DNA from: Harmothoe impar
Lineage: Eukaryota > Annelida > Polychaeta > Phyllodocida > Polynoidae
Assembly (NCBI GenBank): GCA_947462335.1
Contig: OX381707.1
Span: 82,794,610 to 82,858,609 of the forward strand
Length of the DNA: 64,000 nucleotides
Reading direction: 5' to 3'
Shown here: in pieces, positions 12,670-24,300 of the stretch
Layout of the letters: each line of letters starts with the position of its first letter
Position numbering within the stretch: the first letter of the stretch is position 1
Position numbers and translations under genes: made by a program
Notes under the pieces: generated by a model
What the model was told of the DNA's origin: nothing
Database searches by the model: none
The model's input: only the letters and a program-made list of their open reading frames with translations

Positions 12670-13860
12670 GGTGAGGGTAGTTTTAGCCACAATGACTACT
12701 ACTTGTCTGAGGGTGTACCCTACAAATGTAGTATGTAGCTAATATCTGTACAATGTGCAATGTAACAGGATACCTATGGCCAAATCTGCTATCATGGCAG
12801 CCCGAATCGAGGGTTTTAATTACATTAGGTAATACCATGAGACACACTTCATGAGATACATTATTTTACCAGAATGACAAACACAAGAGATCTTCTCCAT
12901 GAAACTATAAACATTATGGCTAATGATAAGCAGTGATACAAGTAAGGCACACAGTGACTCACATTCCACTGACTCTGATTAAAATGTGCATGAGCAAAGA
13001 ACAGGGGAAGGCAATAGCATCTGAATAAGGAAATGTAACCAATAACTCGTGATTTATGAGGAAGTAATTATGATGTAAATACAGTAAAAGGATGCACTGT
13101 GTATTTTTATCGCTCCTATATTAGGGAGGAAGTTAGACACAATGCTGAATACACATTTTAATGCCACCTGGATCTAACCGCTGACTAGTTTTCACTCTTC
13201 CCGAGATACTCACTCTCATTTATTTACAACCACTTCCTCATCCTTAGCATTTTCAAGGAAGTACATCTTAATTTTAGATCAGCAGTTTAAAGGCATTGTA
13301 GTTAACTGTGACTTTGATACTTTGACAGGATACCTCCATTGTTCACATATATTCACTGCCAAAATGCATGTCTTTGTCATTTCATCCGTGACCCCTGTTT
13401 TATTGGTCCTAAAAGCAGAGAAACCACTTAAATGGCTCTGGTGCTGTATTTGGCCTTCAGAAGTTCAAATTTAGCAACTTGTACTTGAATAAAAGACTTT
13501 TCTATGTGAGGGATACATATTTTAATCAGATTTCATACATTTCAGTAGATCATGGGCCAGTACTAGAAAACAAATGTATAGGATCTCACTTAGCCTTTTT
13601 TGTTCTGTGCAGAATGTTCTTTCTAACCTAATCCCAAGTGTCTTCCCTACATATTGACACCTTCAGGGCCCCAATAAAAAAAATGGAATGGAGAAAGTTC
13701 CAGCATCTGTCTAAGGATATCAATATAATGCATGGAGATCTGACATCGCCACAAATCAGAAATACCACATATTGTGACGTAAATTAAAATAAATGGTTGT
13801 CTACAATTAGGTTTGTGTTGTTCAAAATGATACATAGGTGTAATCAAAGTAAAATGCAAA
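12670..13860. other. Non-coding AT-rich stretch
   Basis: No domain-bearing frame, tandem repeat or paired inverted repeat was noticed here. Confidence 0.4.
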
Positions 13861-13871
13861 GCAGCGGACCC

Positions 13872-13903
13872 TTTGTCCATGTTCTATTAGAACCAAAGTA
13901 TAT
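13872..13903 (+). repeat. 32-bp direct repeat, left copy
   Basis: It is identical over 32 bp to 14948-14979 and starts TTTGTCCATGTTC. The right copy contains the last codons and stop of the 14067-14966 ORF, so the left copy looks like the tail of a second unit or a boundary repeat. Confidence 0.75.
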
Positions 13904-14066
13904 GTGTACGGTAATTGGTCATATGAATTACGGTGATATATTCACCCACACTGACTGTTACCCTCATCTTACCTCATCAATGTCCGCACAGTGAGGGTCT
14001 ACCCCCCACGTTGGTGCGCGTCTCCGCATTCGTCTCCTTCTCCTCAGCCTGTGAGCACCTTAGAAT

Positions 14067-14966
14067 ATGCACTGTGCCAAGTGCAAGTTGGACTGGGACG
14101 GCCGGGTGGCCGCTCTATGTCCAAAATGTCAGTCCAAGGGTACTGTTGGTAAAGGTGGCAAAGACTTCAAGGTTGTCAGGTTGTCTTCAAAGGACGATGG
14201 TACGGTTTTCTTTGACATCAGAGAGCGCACTAAGAGTGCCTTGGAGGAGACCGACGACGAGGAGTTCATGGGCAACACAAGCCTGCATGAACTAGACGGT
14301 TCTGACGAGCAAAAGACGACGGGAGAGTCCAGTGAGGTCGTCAATCGTGCCCTGGAGGGAGTCGTAGGGAAACTGGAGAGTACCTTGTCCCGTATGGGTG
14401 AGTTGTTGGAGAGGTTGTCGATCAAAGATTGCGCCCAAAATGGCGGCGGTGCCAGCGCATCCGCCGGCACACCGACCCCTACTACTGCCCCTACTACTGA
14501 ACCGCCTGCGGGCCCGGCCCCTACTACTGAACCTCCTGCGGACCCTTCTCCTCCGGGGGGACATGAGCCTGGCGATACCAGCACGGAAGTCCATGTCCCT
14601 TTGCCAGGTGGTGCCTACCCACCTTTCCACAATTTGTATAGTGGATACTCTCCTTATCAGGGCCTTGGATCTTTCTCACCGCCCCAGATGAGGTTTCCTC
14701 CTGCAAGCCACATGTTCACGGGTCGTCAATTCCCGGGACCTCAGACGTCTATGTACCCGGGCGGTGCCTACGGTTACGGTACACCCGTCAGGTACGGTTC
14801 AACACCGGGCTGGCCTCACCTCGACGGCCGGGGGACGGGCCTAGACAGCAACAGGGTACCAGGTGAGGGGGACCAGAAATCCGGTAACATTGGCCCCCAG
14901 CAACCCGGAGGGCATCATCATTGGCCCCATCAGCAGCAGTGGCCACATTTGTCCATGTTCTATTAG
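14067..14966 (+). CDS. Zinc-ribbon, Pro/Gly-rich gag-like ORF
   Basis: A single uninterrupted frame of 299 codons is GC-rich compared with its flanks. It begins with a short zinc-ribbon-like motif (C-x2-C at residues 3-6 and C-x2-C at about 18-21). An acidic segment follows (residues about 50-80), then a possible amphipathic helix 'VVGKLESTLSRMGELLERL', a Pro/Thr tract with two near-identical APTTEPPA units, and a Tyr/Gly/Pro-rich C-terminus ending in a His/Gln-rich stretch. There is no enzyme domain. The composition suggests a Gag-like or intrinsically disordered nucleic-acid-binding protein of a transposable element, but a lineage-specific host retrogene is also possible. The stop codon lies inside a 32-bp repeat also found 76 bp upstream of the putative left transposon end. 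Confidence 0.45.
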   Translation: MHCAKCKLDWDGRVAALCPKCQSKGTVGKGGKDFKVVRLSSKDDGTVFFDIRERTKSALEETDDEEFMGNTSLHELDGSDEQKTTGESSEVVNRALEGVVGKLESTLSRMGELLERLSIKDCAQNGGGASASAGTPTPTTAPTTEPPAGPAPTTEPPADPSPPGGHEPGDTSTEVHVPLPGGAYPPFHNLYSGYSPYQGLGSFSPPQMRFPPASHMFTGRQFPGPQTSMYPGGAYGYGTPVRYGSTPGWPHLDGRGTGLDSNRVPGEGDQKSGNIGPQQPGGHHHWPHQQQWPHLSMFY

Positions 14967-14979
14967 AACCAAAGTATAT
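14948..14979 (+). repeat. 32-bp direct repeat, right copy
   Basis: The exact partner of 13872-13903, 1,076 bp away. It covers the final codons and stop of the gag-like ORF. Confidence 0.75.
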
Positions 14980-15216
14980 ATTCTTTTATAATGGATTTGG
15001 CTGGGGTCCGCGTGGACCCCAGAGGATTATTGTATCCAGCAAAAAAATTCCTGGGGGTCTGCATATGATATTCAGGCATTTTGAATAAAACAATATTTGT
15101 GACAATTTCATAAAATTTGGTAAAGTTTGGAACACTACTTCTATGTTTTTTTACAAGAAATGACATGACTTGGGTCCGGTTGGACCCCAGGTAGTAAGAT
15201 GTAAGATGAGGGTTAA

Positions 15217-16554
15217 GCAAACATATTTATTTATCATATACAATGCACCGGCTGCTGATAAACTACATTTAACTGCACACTCTATAACAGTGATATCTAC
15301 AGTTGTGATTTTCTGTGGTAGCTTACCAGTATGAACACTGCCATTATTCATAAGATAGTATCAACGGGATTATCGAGTAAGATTATGCCAGTGGTAACAA
15401 TATGTAATTCTCCTTTGGTATGTCTGTGCAAAATATATTAAATGAGTTCTATGCCTGTTTAAATGAGTATCACCATGATGAAGGATTGTTATCTGCCTTC
15501 CCACATAATTATACAGCACTGCAGGAGATATCAAGCCGTATCTATGGTAGTGGGGACAGACAAATAGGGTCAGTGTTAAAGAAACATAAATAATCCAGTC
15601 TTAATTGTCCAGTCAAAAAGCCTTAATCACTTATGTGATAGCTCCTAGGTATAAATACTGGTATTATTCATAAGATATTATCAATGGATTGGAATGCAAT
15701 ATAATACTTTTTACATCAAAGCAAAATGGTTAAACTATGTTAATCTTGTGGGGTTGGGTACCCATGTATAAGGGCCTTAAAACTTTAGAAATAAAAGAGG
15801 CTGTCGCCTGATGACGGGACAATGTAAAGTGGCAGGTCTATTTATTGTATTGATTTCATTTATTCATCATCTCATCCAAATATGCAGTCTTCTTTATTAG
15901 CCTTTATTATGTTCTCCAGTATTGTCATTGCCTAAAATCCTCTCTGCTCATGTATTCTATTATCTATTCGCTGTCTCATAAATCAATGAGAGTCTCCTGC
16001 TCCCTTTTTAACAGACAAATCATGTCCTTATCTTTTTTCTTTTACAAGCATTGTCTTTCTTCCATCTGGTGGGTCCTTGTCATTTTGCTATTGTTAACCA
16101 TTTTATATAAATTGAAAAAAAGCAATGACAAGTACACAAGACAAATCAATCCTTCCTTATCCTTGATAGCCGCTGTAGCCTTACTTTGATACTGTATAAT
16201 CAATTGCTTTCATGTCATATTTCACCATGTTTCATTTTTTATCCATACAATAGGTGTCTGTCATACTTTGATTTCCATACTAGTGTCTGTGTTTTACCCA
16301 TACCGCCATCAAGCATTTTCCTGATCTTATTTAGATTCTCCAGATAGAAACTTGTCATACTACTTGTCAGGAGTAATATTGGACATTTCTCATATATGAC
16401 ATCTGTTCACACATACCCCCTCTTAGATATGTCACCAGGCATATAATACCATTAAAGTGTGTATCCATTTAATCTACACCAAAAAGATACTCACATTTCA
16501 ATGAGAAAAATCCTGTGGAAGGAGCAAATTGTCTAAGACTTTTGTCTGGGCCCT
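15217..16554. other. Non-coding stretch before the duplication
   Basis: AT-rich, with no domain-bearing frame and no repeat that I could pair within the window. Confidence 0.4.
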
Positions 16555-16710
16555 GCCTGGCTGCAGCAGCAGAGTAGGGGTGGCACAGGCGGCAGCTTCC
16601 AGGCCCCTTAACCTGGGCCTGTAATTAGGACCAGTGTAGTGCAGCCAGGTCTGATCACCACATCCGCTATTTACTCCACGGAACTCTTTGATTGAACTGT
16701 AGGATGTAGA
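16555..16710 (-). repeat. Interspersed repeat family B, copy 3
   Basis: It contains the 'gcagcagcagagtaggggtggcacaggcggcagcttccagg' block, which is the complement of 6290-6340, followed by the same core as at 11.8 kb. Confidence 0.75.
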
Positions 16711-17639
16711 TATCCTAAAGGGCGGTAGTGGGGGAGGGGGGGTTATATATATTGCTAGAAGAACTACTGTTCTGTACAGGGTCTAAGTGTGGCAGACGCG
16801 ATCCCTGATCTGGTGTGTAGATGGTTTCTCATTGCTCATTTCAGGGTACTCTAACATGTGACAGGGCCTGGTATGTGGACCCCTTATAGGCTTATTGTAC
16901 ATTTACAGAGGAGTAGTCACCAACATTAAGGAAATCAACAAGTCGAATAACTGTGGAAGAAAGCCTATTCAAGCTTATGATCTACCAGATGACTGTCATC
17001 CCATCACCAAAGCTACTCAATTCCTTAACATAAGAATGTATGTGTTTGTATCTATATCCTACCAGATACCCAATAGGTGATCTCAAGTTTAAACCTAAGT
17101 ATAACACTTTCATTATTTTATTACAATGATTCCAGGAAAATTTAGTCTTGGAAAGCTATACAGTTCTCTTCAATAAAGATAAAAGAGGTAGCAACATAGA
17201 AGTTGGTGGCTAATTGACCTTCTAATTTCCTCTGGTCCTGTTTTCTGTTCCCATGGCCTTGACAACTATCTCTGGCTGATCTGATCTCAATGGCCCTGAG
17301 CTACTCCCATATTCATGATGTACTTCCACTCCACATGATAGTTAAAGCAATGTTGTCCCTAAGACAAACATACCATTGAATAACGGTTTAGAACGAGCCC
17401 GGGCTTGGTGCTACCACTTCTACAGGTCTATCTCAGTTCTCATTAGTATTAAGGGTGTTTGCCTGAAGGTTTTGATCCATATAGCTAATAATAATACATT
17501 AGCAAGGCCAAAAGTATGATAAAAGTCGGTCTTCTTCATAGGAAACTGAGATATCCTAAAACAAGGCTATACATTTTTGTTGCCAGGAGAATATTTTGAA
17601 TGATGTCTAACCACCCACCCAGGGGTGGAGACATCTTTG

Positions 17640-17855
17640 GGTGAGGACACTTATCTAAATGGCTGTAAGCACCTCCTTTGTCACCTGTGATGCAGTTACC
17701 ATGACAACAGGTCCCATTCAGGGGGAATTTGACTCCTTCTGGAACCAGAGATCACCATCAAGGGAGACTTGTAGATGGTCGTTTAGGTACTATGACGAGA
17801 TCAGGATAAATTCTTACTGTTTTGCACCAGGGGTCACTGCTGTGGTGTCAACAAT
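17640..17855. repeat. Strongly conserved block shared by both duplicons (copy A)
   Basis: About 215 bp matches 38495-38710 with roughly one mismatch in ten, better than its flanks. The plus frame (MAVSTS..., 66 codons) is open here but has an in-frame TAA in copy B, and I recognise no domain. It could be a conserved regulatory element, an old repeat or a decayed exon. It contains GTTACCATGACAAC, which resembles an X-box. Confidence 0.5.
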
Positions 17856-18489
17856 ATAGCAGGCTGCTCTCAGCTATTGGACCCTGTGGCTCCATCTATA
17901 TGTACTATGTTAAAGGTAAGAACTAATACTGTATTCTTCAAGATCCATTATAAGTAGGTTACAACAAAAAAAATGTAATAGATTTATGGCTTAGGACAGT
18001 ATCATTATGATTCTTGAAGTATACAATACTGGCTCCAAGTTTTATATATATGTGCAGCAATGTACAGTTGGAGCCAATGCCAAGGGCGTCTTGCCCAAAC
18101 ATCTAATAGCTTCAGTGTAATAAGTCTTGGAATCCTCACCAATGCAACAAGAGGTTGATTGTTTATTCAGATTACATATAGTAGCCATACAAAGCATGGA
18201 ATGGCATTAGCTCATGGTATGTCTAAAGCAATAAAGTATCAGTATAATTGTGTAGTGTAGAGGTAAATGTCTATGTAGAGATAGAGGGTTGGGCCTATTG
18301 CCATTAGTTATAATGATAGCAGTGGAGTCCTCAATCAAATTTCCCGGAAGCAGACTCATGAGGGATATCATAAAATTTAAACCAAGCTCAGTTTGCAATC
18401 TGCAAACCATTCCCTGTGTCAGGACGGGAACTCTCCTTGAGGACTTTTTACAGATATATATATATTTTTTAAGAACTTGCAATAAGTAT

Positions 18490-19990
18490 TAACTGATGAC
18501 ATGAGTTATACTCTGCTAATGAATATCACTATGCAGCATATAAGCTTGAGCTAGGGCATGACACAAGATACAACAATATCTAAATTGGAAAACTATATTC
18601 ATAATCTCACACTTATCATTTCGGTGACACTAAAGATTTAACAAACTGAAAACCAGCCTTGACCAAGTGATGTCAATATAAATTAAAACAATTCGATATA
18701 AATTGGCTAAATAAATGATTGTCCAACCAAGATGATCACTTCTAGTCTGCGAAACTGTTCTGTGGTTTCAAACAAAAATCATGTGCACTATGATGTAATA
18801 ACTTTTTGAGTTGAACTGTTGCATAATTATTCAAAATTCACATAAAGTGTAATGATGAGTCTCAAGACAGAGCTTTGAATATGAACAACATGTTAAACTA
18901 GATATCACAACAAGCCAGGAAATGTATAAACTTCAATTAACTCTCAAATGTGCAAAGGCAAGAATAATTCTAATGTGGATTTAATATATTTACAAAGCAA
19001 TGAATAATTGAATAACTCTAACTCTATTCCAATTCTAGTCCAAACTATGACTTATATAGACAAAGATCCAAGCGTCTGAGGTCCATTTGCATCGTTCCTC
19101 AAAAGTTTGAACCTGGGCTGTATCAACTAAGTCTAAGCGTGATATACCAAAATTCCCAGCATAATACTCGACTGTACTACGCTATGTGCTATTGCAACCA
19201 GTGAGGAACATACATATGGACTAAATAATTCAAAATGACACTCTCCTTGTGACTTAAGAGGTCATGGGGTAGGGCTACATTGTATTCTCATGGTACTAAA
19301 AGGCCAGCATATTATCATGCTCCCTTTGATCAGTAGCATTGGCATCAATAAGCAATATTCTGACATGTGCAACTTATGCAGCATAAACTTAGACTGGTCT
19401 TTTTATTCAGGCACAGTAAATAGTGCATTTACTGTATAAAAATAATGGAATGTTGTCTCCATTTGAACATCAAGGATTTTGACAGACAATGATATTAAAG
19501 AGGACCTTTATGTTTTACATTAGCTGATTTTCCAAGATGTATTTTTTTCAATTGATTAAACAATATGCTATGAACAACACAACCAAAGCTTATGTTTGGA
19601 TATCAAATGAATTTGAGAAATGGGGCGAACAACATATTTTCAATGTTACGTGCTGCAGCAGATTGCAGCCTCGGCATGCACTCATTCATTAACCCTATTT
19701 GCCTACCGATAACCTAGCCTGTTCACTCAGTATAGCTGTGTCTATTTATCCCCTCAGAGCCCATTGTATTTACTTACACACATATTAGACTATTTACTCC
19801 TCTCAATCCTGTATATTAATTTACAAATGTAACAGTCCAATGCCCCCATTGAATACCATTTTGCCGCAATCAATGGTCTAAGAAAAAGCAGTTTTTTCTT
19901 CATTATATGGCTTCAATTTTTTCAAAAGCAAATGCAAACTTTATTGATAACTCTCTGCAATGAGGGCTGGGGGCTATATCCCCTGAAGCC
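18490..19990. other. Intergenic DNA 3' of gene A
   Basis: Collinear, diverged sequence of the segmental duplication (compare 38930-39560). No gene was recognised. Confidence 0.5.
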
Positions 19991-20174
19991 GCAGGTCAAA
20001 TACTATACAATAGGCGTTGGCATTTGTCTATATATCTATCACACACACACATGTATGTGATAAAGAGTGTGCCTGTGTTGTACCAACTCAAGGGCGTAAC
20101 ACGAGAGAGCTATGCACTCGAGGCCGTACAACACAGTCATATATGCAAGGCGTACATGATCTAGACGCATATAT

Positions 20175-20939
20175 CCTTGGAGTTTTAGACTTATATCACA
20201 CACATCCCCCTATATTGCACACTCACATTCCTGCTATATCACACAAACACACCCTATATGACACACACATCCCCCTATATGACACATTCTCCTTATATCA
20301 CACACACATATATGTCACATTTTCTCCTACCATGATTAAATATGATCAATCATACAATATCATGATCTTACCTCCTGAGGGGCAAAATCATGATAAATCA
20401 TATTAGATGCATATCCTTGGAGTTTTGGACTTATATCATGCACATCCCCCTATATTCCACACTCACATTCCTGCTATATCACAGACAAACATTCTCCTTA
20501 TATCACACACACATATCCCCCTATATCACTCACACATTCTAACCTATATCACACTCACATATTACCCACATATCACACACATCCATCCTCCTATATCACA
20601 CACACACCCCTATATCACTCACATATTCCCCCTATATCAAACACATTCCCCTATTTCATACAACCTTGCCTTTTATATGGTACATACATTTACCCCTATA
20701 TCCCACAAACATTCCCCCTATATCACACACACATCCCCCTATATCACACACACAGGTTCCCCCTATATCAAATCCACAACCCTCTATATCACACACACAT
20801 CCCCCTATATTACACACACATCCCCCTATATAACACACATCCCATATCACTCACACATTCCCCTATATCACACACACCTTACCTTCTATATGATACAGGT
20901 ATTCAGCCCCCCCCCCCCAATAACACACATACATCTCCC
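20175..20939. repeat. CA-rich tandem repeat (CACACATCCCCCTATAT type)
   Basis: Many imperfect units of about 20-25 bp built from 'tatatcacacacacatccccc' end in a C run at about 20909. The array abuts the stop codon of gene A. A much shorter version lies 3' of gene B (42150-42320). The open frames 20017-20994, rich in His-Thr-His-Ile, are artefacts of the array. Confidence 0.85.
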
Positions 20940-21331
20940 CTATGTTACTCTGAGCTCACACAAGTTGAGTGGCAGACTTCTGTATTCAGGCTGATACACC
21001 CTAACATACACATGGCAGGGACTACTACATGTACAGGCAAATGTTGGTCCTGATACGTGTTTGCACTTAGACAGTGGCCCTGCCAACTGACAGGTAGTAC
21101 CAGGGGAGCTGAGGTCTGTGGAGGTAAACACACGGATAGCATCGCCTCTCTGGTGTTCACTGTCAGGTGAAAGTACGACTTCTGTTTCAATGTATCCATC
21201 ATACGTCCTGTTAGATGTTAGTGTCAGGAACTGCATGGGGCTTCCCCATGTCAGGCATGTGTCGTTGTCCTTGTCCTGCAGTACGGATACATTCATGGAG
21301 CCCAGCCATGGTTCAAGAATACTCCAAAGAA
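20940..21331 (-). CDS. Gene A exon 18: C-terminal discoidin/F-type-lectin-like domain and stop
   Basis: The 130-residue last exon starts at phase 1 after ACCACACAG. Features are an N-terminal 'ILEPWLGSMN', 'DKDNDTCLTWG', a mid-domain 'VFTSTDLSSPGTTC', and the terminal 'FACTCSSPCHVYVRVYQ...LNLCELRV'. The C-terminal 'Y-V-x-V...L-x-L-C-E-L-x-V' pattern is the usual end of discoidin/fucolectin folds. Seven cysteines. The family assignment is by pattern only. Confidence 0.8.
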
Positions 21332-24300
21332 CTGTGTGGTAAAATTGAATTAAATGAATATAAGTATTTAAGCATCTGCAAATTTGTTTTCTAGATGATG
21401 AAAGTACCTTTTGTAACTAAAATGTCTATTTCTAATCTAGTCATGATCAAAAGCTATGTCACACTTTCAAGATCAAACACATTTAGCCCTATGCATTTTT
21501 GAGGCATGCTTTGTGCATTTCCCATCCCTAAGATGGTGCTAGGAACTCAGAAAATTACAGTTGTTGCACTATGCTAGGGCACTGTTTGAATAAAATGGCT
21601 GGGCTGCTACCCCAGACACTTATACAAGCCAGGCACTGATTAAAGGCCTTGTTCTAGTGCTTAAGACACCTGTTTCCTGATAACAGCGCTTATACAAGGC
21701 TCATGCTCTTTCGTTTCCTCGTGCTATATGACAATTGTAAATTTTACCTGGACATAGGCAGACCTCTGCTCCAGAATTTGTAGTAATGTCCGCACACATC
21801 CATGTCTTGGTGGCCGACCCGTCTGTGAAGCTGCAGCCCACATGGCAGCTGACGGTTATTCCTCCATCAATATGGAGGATGTCTGCATCTACAAACTCAT
21901 AAACTGGACAACAGAAAAGGAAAAGGTTATCTGGCTAGCTTTACCATTTTTCAGTTCATAAAACATACACATCTCACTGTAGGTCTTAATTAGCAGCAGC
22001 AATAAAATATAAAGCACAGTGAGCCTCTAGCCTAGTGGTCATCTAGTCTAAGATGCCATTCCCAGTTTATAGGAGACATCCACTCCATTTCAGGGAATCA
22101 ATTCTTCCAACTAAAATGTATCCTAAGTCATGTACACAACACCTCTTGTATACCTTATATACAGTGTGCTTGAAATCTACCAAAACTCAAGTAAACACCT
22201 GATTACATATCAATAACTACACCTGTTTAGTCTCTAAACAGTCTTTTACATTCTAAATATTGAAGCTCTTCCCCCCTAAATGGAAGTTTATATGTTATGC
22301 TACTGTACATCTGTACATTGAATTGTTTGAATTTGTTGCAATAAATTAAATTTCAAAATACAACATAATTAAAAAAATATCTCATGATATGCGTATGGTA
22401 GAACATGACAATACAGTTTAACACCTTGTTGTGGTGTCTCCGTGGTATATACACTGTATTATTTGTTCTGCATCACTTTTGGATGCCTACATCGGAATAA
22501 CTGGTCCCAGCTTTGGGAAGTTCAGTGTCCGGTGTCCTCATGTGATGTCTGATGAGACATACTCGATTGTTATAGTGCTAATATAAGTACAGTCTCTAGT
22601 AGTTTCTTAAACAAGTTGAGTAAAGCCATAATGTAAATCAATATATAAACAAATACATATGCACACATGTGAAAATGATCAGGTAAAGCAGTGCAAATAT
22701 ATGTACTGTGTTCATTGTAATAATATGTATGAGTAACTCTTGGATTTAGCTTCTTCAGTGAAGCAAAACAACATGTCTCTGATTACTTACTGGGGGATTC
22801 AGTGACGTTCACAGGACGAATTTCTTCATTGATGACATAACATGAACGGATATCAGCCCTTGATTGAGCTAACTCAGATCCTGAAGAAATAATAACGTAA
22901 AATATTCAAATGGAGTGGAACCTGAAGTATTCCTATATCCTGTTTGAATGAGATCATAGTGTATCATATCTTGAGATGCTTGTGTATCATAAAGTTTCTC
23001 CCTCTGCTGATTTTCAGTCTAATATTAAACTATACTTGTCTGGTGCTATGCCTTATACAATAAACTTTACACTACATCTTGTATACTGTGGTAATATAAT
23101 TGTGTCCTTTAAGAAAATGTTCAGTTTACCTTGGAGCACTTCGCATATGTAACTCATTTCAGAAGCACAGCCTCCATCGTCAAGGAGGTTAGTATCCCAG
23201 CGCATGAAGGCACAGTCGTTCACACCATTATTAGGCTGACCATGATGCCACAAACTGCTGTCTGTTATAGAGGTACCGTCCAGCCACTGGTAGTTGGTGT
23301 TTCCTCCATCGTAGACCCTCAGCCCAGTCCAGATGTTGTTATTGGGCACCGACCAGTCCGACCTGCAGACATTGTAATAGTTATGTAATATGAAATGACA
23401 GCCAGGGCTTTCTTGTAGTCACACATATCATTTGGAGTTTCTAGGTCATTGAGTCATCGTGAAACTAGAACCATTCAATACCCTAAAAATTGCAATAGCT
23501 ATAAATGACACCAAGGCCTCAAGTTTTTTTTTGTCGCATACATTATATGGAGTAACTAGGCCATTGAGTCAGCTTATAACTAGCACAATCGAATGACACA
23601 CCCAAAGTTGACTCCCTAATTCCTTATGTCATGTATTGCTGCAGAAGTATTCTACCAACTACCTTATCTCCATTCTGTACATGTTATGTCTGACTGAAAC
23701 TGTACAGCAACACCCTGAGGTAAATGGTAGGACTGCCTACCGCGTATCGACTACTTCTCAGTTTTATAAGTAAATTATCTCTACAGGACTTTACCCAAAT
23801 TAGTAAATCTTAGCAGTTGTTTCAAGGGACCAATTGAGCCATAGAGCTTAGGCAGTCCCATAAGTTTGTGAAAAAGATTTGACAAATTTCAAATAATTTT
23901 CTTAATTACAAAAAAAATATCAGTTACACATGTTTGAAAGTACCAGTTCCCCACCTTGTCTCCGTCACAGTTCTTAAGTTCAGAATATTGTTGAACTTGA
24001 CCAGATGGCCCCCAATATCTTCACACTCTTGTTTGGCTCCATCCCAGCTGGTCGTAACCTGGCTATAGTAGTACATTGAGGACCCAGTGGGCCCACAGTT
24101 TTGTTGTGGCACTGGTCAAAGAAGGGAAAATAGTTAGACATAGGCAGACAAACCATTTCATTACAAAAGGCCAAAACAATGTGATCATAGAAATTTCAAA
24201 ACTGATTTCCATTTCTATTAGTTATGAAATAACAATTAAAATTGGGGTAAGAAAGAGCTGTAGAAGTTGGGAAGAACTGTTTTTGTGATTGATTTATAAT

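Larger units (their letters stand above)
13958..15216. mobile_element. Possible piggyBac-like non-autonomous element
   Basis: The right end, read on the minus strand, starts TTAACCCTCATCTTAC at 15216. The left end at 13958 reads TTACCCTCATCTTAC on the plus strand, so the 16-bp inverted ends differ by one base. TTAA plus CCCT-type ends and a following GGGTCC/GGACCC hairpin (15173-15189, with a second at 15003-15022) resemble TTAA-targeting piggyBac-family elements. The left end lacks a full TTAA, so the boundaries are tentative. Confidence 0.4.

Noticed and set aside
17659..17859. 66-codon plus-strand ORF in the conserved block
   Set aside because: The matching block in unit B has an in-frame stop, and there are no splice-site-supported neighbours.
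20017..20994. Two adjacent open frames rich in His-Thr-His-Ile-Pro
   Set aside because: They are translations of the CA-rich tandem array; stops are absent only because the repeat lacks them in that frame.
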